DNA of 5,177 nucleotides from contig JALWJU010000226.1 of the NCBI GenBank assembly GCA_026997055.1, positions 1 through 5,177 on the forward strand, in the 5' to 3' direction. Below are positions 1 through 5,177 of this stretch, piece by piece. The notes under the pieces are model-generated. The model made no database searches and was not told the DNA's origin. It saw only the letters and a program-made list of their open reading frames with translations. The DNA comes from Paracoccaceae bacterium (GTDB taxonomy: Bacteria > Pseudomonadota > Alphaproteobacteria > Rhodobacterales > Rhodobacteraceae). Position 1 is the first letter of the stretch; each line of letters begins with the position of its first letter. The translations under genes and the position numbers were made by a program.

Positions 1-36
1 AGACCACTCGAAATCCGTCAAATCAAATCGCGCCAT
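1..36 (-). CDS. IS5-family-like transposase, N-terminal 12 codons only (cut by window edge)
   Basis: Read on the minus strand from an ATG at 36-34, the frame gives MARFDLTDFEWS and runs off the window. This opening is the usual start of IS5-family transposases (DDE recombinases that cut and rejoin the element's ends) as I remember them from Rhodobacteraceae; the family call is recognition of a short string, not a search. A near-perfect Shine-Dalgarno, AGGAGGT, lies at 47-41 with four bases before the ATG, which fixes the start. The gene points away from the flagellar operon. Catalytic residues lie outside the window, so intactness cannot be judged. Confidence 0.72.
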   Translation of the reverse strand, partial: MARFDLTDFEWS

Positions 37-113
37 GCTCACCTCCTGCTCTTTGCAGAAAGTGAATCACAAACCGTCAGAGATGGGAATCCTGTTTATG
101 GGTATGTGACCTA
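1..113 (-). mobile_element. 5' end of an IS5-like insertion sequence (boundary approximate)
   Basis: The transposase start at 36 is preceded by about 75 bases of comparatively AT-rich, non-coding sequence, as expected for the end of a small insertion sequence carrying a terminal inverted repeat and the transposase promoter. The composition changes abruptly to very GC-rich sequence after about base 113. A CTAG at 111-114 sits at the change; several IS5-group elements target YTAR/CTAG or TA, so this may be the target duplication. A weak promoter for the transposase could be CTGACG and TGCAAA with a 17-base spacer (minus strand, 81-53). The other end is not in the window, so neither the terminal repeat nor the target duplication can be confirmed. 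Confidence 0.55.
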
Positions 114-147
114 GGGTCAGGACCCCGGGTCCCGGCCCCGGGTCGGG
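114..147. repeat. GC-rich direct and inverted repeats beside the insertion-sequence end
   Basis: A 9-bp word, CCCCGGGTC, occurs at 123-131 and again at 136-144. GGGTC (114-118) can pair with GACCC (121-125), and the same GACCC can pair with GGGTC at 127-131, so two mutually exclusive short hairpins are possible. The function is unknown. It could be coding sequence of the truncated frame described for 114-332, or a flank left by the insertion. Confidence 0.5.
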
Positions 148-332
148 AATTCATTCAGATCCATGCGGCGACCGGCAGCGCCAGCGCGGCGGGGGCGCTT
201 CCGAGCGGGGCGGTTGTGCCGTGTTGCAATATGCCCCTTCACGCCCCGTCGGATATCTTGACCGATCCTGTCCTCGCTATCCTCATGCAGGCGCAAGACA
301 ACCCTGTTTATCAATGGATTTCATGGTTCTGA
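114..332 (+). pseudogene. Possible 3' stub of an unrecognised gene, truncated by the insertion sequence
   Basis: The plus-strand frame with codons starting at 114, 117 and so on stays open to a TGA at 330-332. Its last residues read QAQDNPVYQWISWF. From codon 147 to the stop, by hand count, about 42 of 61 third positions are G or C against about 30 of 61 second positions, which is the pattern of a coding frame in a GC-rich genome. No good ribosome-binding site and start were found; internal candidates are GTG 216 and ATG 231. The simplest reading is that the 5' part was removed or displaced by the IS5-like element. I do not recognise the product. Other frames on both strands are also open here, so the call is weak. 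Confidence 0.33.
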
Positions 333-336
333 TCCC

Positions 337-344
337 GGGGGGGG
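337..344 (+). repeat. G8 homopolymer tract
   Basis: Eight consecutive G residues follow CCC, four bases after the TGA that ends the stub at 330-332 (bases 333-336 intervene). The tract lies outside any supported gene, about 250 bases before flhA. Mononucleotide G runs of this length are prone to slippage during replication and to sequencing error. Confidence 0.85.
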
Positions 345-377
345 AAAGCAAGGTTACACCAGATCCCGAGATGGCAT

Positions 378-400
378 CCGGATTCCGGCAGGAATACCGG
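378..400. repeat. Imperfect inverted repeat in the flhA leader
   Basis: CCGG (378-381) plus ATTCC (382-386) can pair with GGAAT (391-395) plus CCGG (397-400), leaving a GGCA loop and one bulged A at 396. It sits downstream of the stub's stop codon. It has no adjacent T-run, so it is not a classic intrinsic terminator. It could be a weak RNA hairpin or a protein-binding site, or it could be chance. Confidence 0.4.
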
Positions 401-428
401 CAGATCGGCTCTCGGCCTGTCGGACACC

Positions 429-460
429 TTTTGTAAAGAAATTTCCCTTAAAACGACATG
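429..460 (+). promoter_or_regulatory. AT-rich island, best promoter candidate for the flhA operon
   Basis: Bases 429-455 form the most AT-rich stretch between the insertion-sequence end and flhA, in an otherwise GC-rich region. It includes TTGTAA at 431-436, a perfect GAAATTTC palindrome at 438-445, and TTAA at 448-451. TTGTAA could act as a -35 box, but the element 17 bases on (CGACAT, 454-459) is a poor -10 box. TTAA could be one half of a CtrA-type site, but the second half at the usual 7-base spacing is absent. No convincing sigma-54 or sigma-28 flagellar promoter was found. Position and composition, not a motif match, support this call. Confidence 0.3.
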
Positions 461-486
461 AGCAGAGTCAGCAAGAAGTGCGACGA

Positions 487-582
487 ATGATGAAAACGGA
501 CGGTTTGCGGAAAAAAACCGAGGGGCAGATCCCGTGTCGGCTGGGCGCTGTGCGGAGCGCTGTGCTCGGAGAGATCCTTTGA
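487..582 (+). other. Possible 31-codon leader reading frame before flhA
   Basis: Tandem ATGs at 487 and 490 open a frame of 31 codons (beginning MMKTDGLRKK, ending VLGEIL) that stops with TGA at 580-582, ten bases before the flhA GTG. The ribosome-binding site of flhA (GAGGG, 581-585) overlaps this stop, so a ribosome terminating here could hand over to flhA. Against a real peptide: only a weak GAAG precedes the ATGs, the product has no recognisable features, and the same frame is open without a start back to base 262. Confidence 0.18.
501..520 (+). repeat. Short hairpin with A7 run in the flhA leader
   Basis: CGGTTT (501-506) is the reverse complement of AAACCG (515-520), with an 8-base loop that includes most of an A7 run (511-517). 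It lies 72 bases before the flhA start. It lacks a 3' T-run, so it is not a forward terminator. It could shape the 5' untranslated RNA, but six base pairs could also arise by chance. Confidence 0.3.
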
Positions 583-585
583 GGG
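581..585 (+). promoter_or_regulatory. Ribosome-binding site of flhA
   Basis: GAGGG lies seven bases before the GTG at 593. It decides the flhA start, because the frame is open further upstream (to the TGA at 491-493) but offers no ATG there, and FlhA homology begins directly after the GTG. Confidence 0.6.
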
Positions 586-592
586 CTGGCGC

Positions 593-2680
593 GTGGACCT
601 GAGTCTGAAAACGATCTTTCAGCCGACAATCCTGCTGGCTCTGGCTCTGATGGCGGTCATCACGATGATGATACTGCCGATGCCGGCATTCGTCCTGGAT
701 ATCGGCCTGGCCGTTTCCTTCGCGTTGGCAATTCTCATGTTCACCGTCACGCTCTTTATCGAACGGCCCCTGGACTTCTCCGTCTTCCCGACGATCCTTC
801 TGGCATCTCTGATGCTGAGATTGTCGCTGAACGTGTCCTCGACCAAGCTGATCATAGGTCAGGGCCACACCGGAACCGGAGCGGCCGGCGAGGTGATCGA
901 AGGCTTTGCGAGTTTCGTGATGAGCGGGTCGGTGTTCCTGGGGCTGGTCGTGTTCGGCGTCCTGCTGATCGTGAACTTCATCGTCATCACCAAGGGTGCG
1001 GCCAGAATGGCGGAGGTCGGGGCCAGATTCGCTCTGGATGGAATGCCCGGCAAGCAACTGGCGATCGACAGCGACATGTCGGCCGGTGCCATCGACCATG
1101 AGGAGGCCAAGCGCCGGCGCGAGAAGGAGCAGGCGGAGACGACTTTCTTCGGCTCGCTGGACGGCGCCTCGAAATTCGTGAAGGGAGATGCAATTGCCGG
1201 CCTGCTGATCACGCTGCTCAATCTGGTCATGGGGCTGACCATCGGTGTTGCGCTTCACGGCATGGAGCTGGGAAAGGCATTTGAAACATATGCCATTCTG
1301 ACGGTCGGGGACGGCCTGGTCAGCCAGATTCCGGCTGTTATCATCTCGATTGCATCGGCGTTGTTGCTGGCAAGAGGGGGGGCCACGGGCTCGACGGATA
1401 CGGCGCTCTTTTCCCAGCTGGGGCGTTATCCCGCGGCACTTGTGACGGTTGCGGTTCTGATGGTCCTTTTCGCACTTGTTCCGGGCCTGCCCTTCGTCCC
1501 GTTCCTTGCCGGCGCGATTGCGCTGGGCGCGGCTGCCATGTGGGGGCGCCAGGTGCAAAAGGCCCGGGCCGAAGCCGAGGAGAAGGAGATCGGCGGCGAG
1601 GAAGCATCTGCGCCGGCGGATTCCCTGGGGGACATGCTTGATCTGGACGATATCCATGTGGAATTCGCGCCCGACCTGGTTCCCATGGTGCTTGATCCCT
1701 CTACGGGTCTGGATGCGCGAATAACCAGCATGCGCAACCATGTGGCGACGAAATTCGGCCTGATTCTGCCCGAGATCCGTATGACCGATAACACGGCTCT
1801 TTCCCCGGGTGCCTATCTGATAAAGATACAGGGCGTCGAGCAGGCAAGGGATCAATTGCAGAATGACAAGGTGCTGGCCATCCTGACCGGCAAGGAGCTC
1901 GACCTGCCACCCGGGACCGATGTCCGGGAGCCCGTCTATGGGGCGGCGGCCAGATGGGTGGACCCCGAGTACCAGGAGCAGCTGGCATTGGACGGATGCA
2001 CTATCGTGACGCCGACGGAAGTGCTGGCGACTCACCTGCTCGAGGTGATCAAGCGCAATTTCCCGCGGCTGCTGACCCTGAAATCCCTGCGCCGCCTGCT
2101 TGCAGAATTCGTCAACCTGTCGGATCCGGCCCGGGCCGAGGCCAATCAGAAGCTCCTGGATGAACTGATCCCCGAGAAGGTGCCCATGGACCTTCTGCTG
2201 ACGGTCCTGCGCCTGCTTCTGGAAGAGCGGGTTTCGATCCGCAACCTGCCTCTGATCCTGGAGGCGATTGCCGAGGGCCGTGCCGTCTATCAGACGCCGG
2301 AAGGGGTTTGCGAGCATGTCCGCCAGAGGCTCGGTTTTCAACTGGTTGCGGAACTGCGCCGCGAGGATGGCACCCTGCCTCTGGTGCAACTGGCACCGGA
2401 ATGGGAGGAAAGGTTCAGCGCCTATCAGGTCGAGGGCGATCGCGGAAATTGCGACGTGGCGCTGCCGCCGGATGACTTCAACCGCCTGGCCAGCGCCATT
2501 GCCGAGAAGATAGCCAGAGCCGGAGAGACAGGCATTTATCCCGCGCTGGTTACCTCGACCCGGCGCCGCCGCTTCCTGCGGACGGTGCTGACGGCGAAAG
2601 GCATCGTCAATCCCGTGCTTTCCTTTGAGGAAATCGGTACCGATGCCCGCCCTTCTCTGGTCGGGGTGATCAGCCCATGA
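593..2680 (+). CDS. flhA: FlhA, flagellar type III export-gate protein
   Basis: FlhA forms the nonameric ring of the flagellar type III secretion gate in the inner membrane. Its membrane part couples proton flow to export, and its large cytoplasmic domain docks chaperone-substrate complexes. The protein has 695 residues, normal for the family. About eight hydrophobic segments fall in residues 12-317 (roughly 12-32, 35-55, 62-82, 106-131, 199-223, 236-260, 280-297, 298-317), followed by a charged linker (321-350) and the cytoplasmic domain. The FHIPEP-family signature region RLSLNVSSTKLI is at 76-87, and KFVKGDA at 194-200 carries Asp199, which corresponds to the essential Asp208 of Salmonella FlhA. 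The GTG start is supported by GAGGG upstream and by FQP homology from residue 9. The last bases overlap fliR (ATGA). A G7 run at 1376-1382 encodes Arg261-Ala264. The gene looks intact. Confidence 0.98.
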   Translation: MDLSLKTIFQPTILLALALMAVITMMILPMPAFVLDIGLAVSFALAILMFTVTLFIERPLDFSVFPTILLASLMLRLSLNVSSTKLIIGQGHTGTGAAGEVIEGFASFVMSGSVFLGLVVFGVLLIVNFIVITKGAARMAEVGARFALDGMPGKQLAIDSDMSAGAIDHEEAKRRREKEQAETTFFGSLDGASKFVKGDAIAGLLITLLNLVMGLTIGVALHGMELGKAFETYAILTVGDGLVSQIPAVIISIASALLLARGGATGSTDTALFSQLGRYPAALVTVAVLMVLFALVPGLPFVPFLAGAIALGAAAMWGRQVQKARAEAEEKEIGGEEASAPADSLGDMLDLDDIHVEFAPDLVPMVLDPSTGLDARITSMRNHVATKFGLILPEIRMTDNTALSPGAYLIKIQGVEQARDQLQNDKVLAILTGKELDLPPGTDVREPVYGAAARWVDPEYQEQLALDGCTIVTPTEVLATHLLEVIKRNFPRLLTLKSLRRLLAEFVNLSDPARAEANQKLLDELIPEKVPMDLLLTVLRLLLEERVSIRNLPLILEAIAEGRAVYQTPEGVCEHVRQRLGFQLVAELRREDGTLPLVQLAPEWEERFSAYQVEGDRGNCDVALPPDDFNRLASAIAEKIARAGETGIYPALVTSTRRRRFLRTVLTAKGIVNPVLSFEEIGTDARPSLVGVISP

Positions 2681-3447
2681 ATGCGCAACTGGCGGAAATT
2701 CTGTCGTTTTCCCGCTCGGCGATGATGGTCGGCTTCGTTGTGTTCCTGAGGATCGGAGCGGCGATGGCGCTTCTGCCGGCCTTTGGCGAGCAATCGGTTC
2801 CGATGCGGGTGCGGCTGGCGATCGCCCTGGCATTTACCCTGATTGTCGCCCCCGCCGCCGCACCTGCCCTGCTGCCGGTGATAGAAAGCGGTTCGCACCA
2901 GTATCTGGTGAGCGAAACGATTGCGGGCCTGGGCATCGGAATAGCGGTGCGCCTGTTTGTCATTGCCCTGCAGGTCGCCGGGGCGATCGCGGCGCAGTCC
3001 ACCTCGCTTTCCCAGCTGTTCGGCGGCACCTCAGTCGAGCCCGCTCCGGCCATGGGGCACCTGATGGTAGTGGCCGGGCTGGCACTTTCTGTCAGCTTCG
3101 GTCTGCATGTGCGACTGACCGAAGCCTTTCTGCAATCCTATGATATCCTGCCCGCCGGCCGGTTTCCACAGCCCGACAGCTGGATGCGCTGGGGAGTTTC
3201 CAGCGTGGCGCGCGGCTTTGGCCTGGCGTTTTCCCTGGCAGCGCCTTTCGTGGTCGCCTCGCTGATCTACAACGTGGCCACAGGGGTCATCAACCGGGCC
3301 ATGCCGCAACTGATGGTCGCCTTCGTCGGGGCTCCGGCAATTACCGCCGGTGGGCTGATCCTGCTGGCTCTGACCATGCCGCGTCTGCTGTCCGTCTGGC
3401 ACGAAGCCCTGAACGGCTTCCTGCTCGATCCGTTCGGAGCGCCGTGA
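2677..3447 (+). CDS. fliR: FliR, flagellar export-gate membrane protein
   Basis: FliR joins FliP and FliQ to make the helical core of the export gate in the inner membrane. The product has 256 residues, the usual size. Hydrophobic segments fall at about 14-33, 46-66, 76-100, 126-147, 178-202 and 212-236. Family landmarks are LPAFGEQSVP (33-42) followed by VRLAIALAFT, the QVAGAIAAQS stretch (99-108), and NRAMPQLMVAFVGAPA (206-221), the most conserved FliR block. Its ATG overlaps the flhA stop as ATGA, and GGGGTGAT at 2663-2670 is a good ribosome-binding site inside the end of flhA, so translation is probably coupled. The partners fliP and fliQ are not in this window. In enterobacteria and many other bacteria fliR sits with fliPQ, so here the gate genes are split differently. 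Confidence 0.96.
   Translation: MNAQLAEILSFSRSAMMVGFVVFLRIGAAMALLPAFGEQSVPMRVRLAIALAFTLIVAPAAAPALLPVIESGSHQYLVSETIAGLGIGIAVRLFVIALQVAGAIAAQSTSLSQLFGGTSVEPAPAMGHLMVVAGLALSVSFGLHVRLTEAFLQSYDILPAGRFPQPDSWMRWGVSSVARGFGLAFSLAAPFVVASLIYNVATGVINRAMPQLMVAFVGAPAITAGGLILLALTMPRLLSVWHEALNGFLLDPFGAP
3436..3439 (+). promoter_or_regulatory. Ribosome-binding site deciding the flhB start
   Basis: GGAG inside the last codons of fliR lies seven bases before ATG 3447 but only four before the in-frame GTG 3444. The spacing favours ATG 3447, which overlaps the fliR stop by one base (TGATG). Confidence 0.5.
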
Positions 3448-4544
3448 TGGCCGGGCCGGAAGACGAAGACAAGCAACACGAGCCGACACAGAAGAAGCTC
3501 GACGATGCCCGCAAGAAGGGGGATGTCGCCAAATCCGCCGACCTAAACACGGCGGCGGGCTACGGAGGATTCCTGATCGTCTCCATGGCCCTGTCCGGCA
3601 CGGCACTGGCGACCTTCACGGGACACATGGCGGGGCTGATCGCCCATGCTCCCGAGACCGCAAAGGCCGTTTTTGGCGGTTCGCGCGGAAAGATGCTGGA
3701 TGGCGTCCTGGCGCAGGGGAGCTTCGCGCTGCTCCCCTGGTTCCTGGTGCCGGCTCTGGCCACATTGCTGTCGCTCCTGGCGCAGCGCGGTTTCGTCGCC
3801 GCGCCGGAGAAGCTGTCGCCGAAACTGAGCCGGATTTCCCCCCTGGCAAACGCCAGGAACAAGTTCGGCCGCTCCGGCCTCTTCGAATTTGCCAAGAGTT
3901 TTGTCAAGCTGACGATCTATTCGCTCATCCTGGGCCTGTTTCTCTGGCGGCAATTGCCGGGGCTGATCGAAACCATCGCCATGGAGCCCGTCATGGCCAC
4001 GGGAGCCCTCTTCCGGCTCTGCATTTCCTTTCTTTTCATTGTGTTGCTGATCAGTGCCGTCATAGGTGGCATCGACCTGTTGTGGCAAAGGCAGGAGCAT
4101 TTGCGCAAGAATCGGATGTCGCACAAGGAACTGATGGATGAAACGAAGCAGAATGAAGGAGACCCCCATATAAAGAACCAGCGCCGCCAGAAAGGATACG
4201 AAATCGCCATGAACAAGATGCTGGCGGATGTTCCCGGAGCAGATGTGGTCGTGGTCAACCCGACCCATTATGCGGTTGCCCTGAAATGGAGCCGCCTTGC
4301 CGGGAGTGCGCCGGTTTGTGTGGCCAAGGGCACGGATGAAGTCGCCCGGCGCATTCGCGAGATCGCCAGTGAAGCCGGTGTCCCGATTCATCGCGACCCA
4401 CCGACCGCGCGGGCTATCTTCGCCGTGGTCGATATCGGTCAGGAGATTCACCCCGAGCATTACGAGGCCGTGGCTGCCGCCATCCGATTTGCGGAAGCAA
4501 TGCGCCAGCGGGCAAGGAAGGCGATCCGGGAGCATGACCGATGA
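3447..4544 (+). CDS. flhB: FlhB, autocleaving substrate-specificity switch of flagellar export
   Basis: FlhB sits beside the FliPQR gate and switches the export machine from rod/hook proteins to filament proteins after its cytoplasmic domain cleaves itself. From ATG 3447 it has 365 residues (366 if GTG 3444 is used), close to the roughly 380 of enterobacterial FlhB. The N-terminus has the expected basic amphipathic motif TQKKLDDARKKGDVAKS (14-30). Four hydrophobic segments lie near 37-59, 91-112, 150-169 and 186-211, then a charged linker and the cytoplasmic domain. The self-cleavage motif NPTH is intact at 271-274 (bases 4257-4268), preceded by VVVV and followed by YAVALKW. The C-terminus ends in basic residues. 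The start overlaps fliR by one base and the stop overlaps the next gene (ATGA). Type III injectisome homologues (YscU family) are similar, but the flagellar gene neighbours favour FlhB. Confidence 0.97.
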   Translation: MAGPEDEDKQHEPTQKKLDDARKKGDVAKSADLNTAAGYGGFLIVSMALSGTALATFTGHMAGLIAHAPETAKAVFGGSRGKMLDGVLAQGSFALLPWFLVPALATLLSLLAQRGFVAAPEKLSPKLSRISPLANARNKFGRSGLFEFAKSFVKLTIYSLILGLFLWRQLPGLIETIAMEPVMATGALFRLCISFLFIVLLISAVIGGIDLLWQRQEHLRKNRMSHKELMDETKQNEGDPHIKNQRRQKGYEIAMNKMLADVPGADVVVVNPTHYAVALKWSRLAGSAPVCVAKGTDEVARRIREIASEAGVPIHRDPPTARAIFAVVDIGQEIHPEHYEAVAAAIRFAEAMRQRARKAIREHDR

Positions 4545-4888
4545 AGCAGGAAGCGCGGCGTCTGAAGATTCTGGGCGACATCTGCGAAATGAAACTGGAG
4601 GCCGAGCTTGCCGCATTGGCGCGCATTGCACACGATGAGCAGCGACTCCGCGACGAAATACGAGTGCTGGACGAAAGCGCACACGCCTTCTCACCTGACA
4701 GCCAGGCACTTGCCGGCCTGGCCAATCATTTCAGGTGGCTGCAGTGGTGCCGCCAGCAAAAAGCCCGGCTGAACACGCAACTGGCAGCCCTGAAAGCCGA
4801 CCGGGAGACCCTCCTGCACTCTGCCCGCACGGCCTTCGGTCGGACGCAGGCGCTCAGATCGCTGGAACGCCAGGCCAGATCCAGATAA
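4541..4888 (+). CDS. Small coiled-coil protein in the FliJ/stalk position of the export operon
   Basis: The product has 115 residues, is charged and shows no signal peptide or membrane segment. It looks like two long helices: residues 1-47, rich in heptad-like Ala/Leu/Glu/Arg, then a break at AFSPDSQAL (49-57), then residues 58-113. A short aromatic stretch, FRWLQWC (64-70), precedes the second helix body, and ARTAFGR (95-101) lies near its end. An antiparallel two-helix coiled coil is the architecture of FliJ and YscO-type stalk proteins, which link the ATPase FliI to FlhA. It is shorter than Salmonella FliJ (147 residues). Its ATG overlaps the flhB stop as ATGA, and GGGAG at 4528-4532 is a good ribosome-binding site, so it is made with the gate proteins. 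The function is inferred from shape and position; I do not recognise the sequence itself as FliJ. A secretion chaperone (FlgN/FliT-like) is the main alternative. Confidence 0.85.
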   Translation: MKQEARRLKILGDICEMKLEAELAALARIAHDEQRLRDEIRVLDESAHAFSPDSQALAGLANHFRWLQWCRQQKARLNTQLAALKADRETLLHSARTAFGRTQALRSLERQARSR

Positions 4889-5177
4889 GGCATCCTGCAA
4901 GCGGCCTGAGCCAGAGGTTTCCGGGAAATACGCGAAATGAAGTGCGCGAAATCTTGAGATGTCCTGCCGCGCTTCTGACAGGCCCTGCCTCGGGAGCGGT
5001 GCGAAACGTCCTGGCGCAGGCAGGGCGGTCCTCGGCTGGGGAAGGGACAAAGGAGGGCGGTGCAGGGGAAACAGGCTCCTGCTCCCAATTGTCGCTCCAT
5101 TGCCGCGAGCGGAGAGGGACAGGGAAGGCCGGGGAGGCGACCGCCTGCTTCGCGCGATGGCTGCATCCGTGCACTTG
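4889..5177. other. Region after the operon with no supportable gene
   Basis: No reading frame here has both a credible start and recognisable content. On the plus strand one frame (codons starting at 4885) is open to the window edge, and all three minus-strand frames are open over most of the stretch. None looks like a known family, and codon patterns do not single one out. The minus frame whose stop lies at 4854-4856 contains a proline-rich stretch (PVSPAPPSFVPSPAED) and might be the tail of a convergent gene overlapping the coiled-coil gene, but this is weak. An ATG at 5157 starts MAASVHL before the edge, without a well-placed ribosome-binding site. An 8-bp direct repeat, CGCGAAAT, lies at 4931-4938 and 4945-4952. 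Confidence 0.4.
4982..5026. repeat. 9-bp inverted repeat downstream of the operon
   Basis: GCCCTGCCT at 4982-4990 is the exact reverse complement of AGGCAGGGC at 5018-5026, with 27 bases between. The arms are GC-rich, but no T-run follows on either strand and the loop is long, so it is not a standard intrinsic terminator. It may still help end transcription of the flhA operon, or be chance in GC-rich DNA. Confidence 0.45.

Noticed and set aside
117..314. Minus-strand 65-codon frame rich in Arg.
   Set aside because: It starts at TTG without a ribosome-binding site and overlaps the insertion-sequence flank and the better plus-strand frame.
373..388. Possible sigma-54 promoter (TGGCAT followed by TTCC).
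   Set aside because: The GG is followed 10 bases later by CC instead of the near-invariant GC.
221..436. Plus-strand GTG-started 71-codon frame across the G8 tract.
   Set aside because: It has no ribosome-binding site and no recognisable content, and it overlaps the frame with better coding composition (stop at 330-332).
434..461. Possible sigma-28 flagellar promoter (TAAAG then CGACATGA).
   Set aside because: The second element matches GCCGATAA poorly at any acceptable spacing.
501..520. Hairpin plus A7 as an intrinsic terminator.
   Set aside because: On the plus strand the run is A and lies inside the hairpin; on the minus strand the T-run is also inside the loop, not after the stem.
311..2833. 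An 840-codon open frame on the minus strand opposite flhA.
   Set aside because: It mirrors the codon bias of flhA, is extremely rich in Gln, Arg and His with no recognisable domain, and has no supporting ribosome-binding site. It is a shadow of flhA.
3031..4709. Long minus-strand open frames opposite fliR and flhB (191 and 388 codons).
   Set aside because: They have the same shadow composition as the flhA antisense frame and lie opposite well-supported conserved genes.
1..5177. CRISPR array, tRNA or rRNA genes, riboswitch, toxin-antitoxin or defence genes.
   Set aside because: No spaced repeats, tRNA-like arms or related protein motifs were seen on either strand.

Overview
The window carries the core of a flagellar protein-export apparatus from a GC-rich alphaproteobacterium. 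The FlhA, FliR and FlhB proteins most resemble those I know from the Rhodobacteraceae/Rhodobacterales. That family placement is recognition from memory, not a database result.

Layout. Bases 1-36 (minus strand) are the first 12 codons of a transposase whose N-terminus (MARFDLTDFEWS) is typical of IS5-family elements. The element's 5' end probably lies near base 110, at a CTAG. Bases 114-332 hold GC-rich repeats and an open plus-strand frame with coding-like base composition and a clean stop at 330-332. I read it as the 3' stub of an unrecognised gene, possibly cut by the insertion. Bases 333-592 are the leader of the flagellar operon. They contain a G8 tract, an AT-rich island that is the best promoter candidate, a small hairpin with an A7 run, and a possible 31-codon leader reading frame ending 10 nt before flhA.

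Bases 593-4888 are a tightly coupled four-gene operon: flhA (GTG start), fliR, flhB and a small coiled-coil gene in the position expected of a FliJ/stalk-type protein. Every junction is a stop/start overlap (ATGA, TGATG, ATGA), so translation is very probably coupled. FlhA is the export-gate ring and proton channel component, FliR is part of the membrane gate core, FlhB is the autocleaving substrate-specificity switch (NPTH motif intact), and the small helical protein may link the ATPase to FlhA. fliP and fliQ, which complete the gate, are not here.

Bases 4889-5177 follow the operon. They contain a 9-bp inverted repeat with a long loop and no recognisable gene or classic terminator. Frames stay open on both strands, as is common in GC-rich DNA.

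The operon is ordinary flagellar machinery in good condition. The less ordinary parts are the insertion-sequence edge with its neighbouring gene stub, the mononucleotide G tracts (one inside flhA), the leader architecture, and the poorly characterised coiled-coil gene. I see no convincing novel system.
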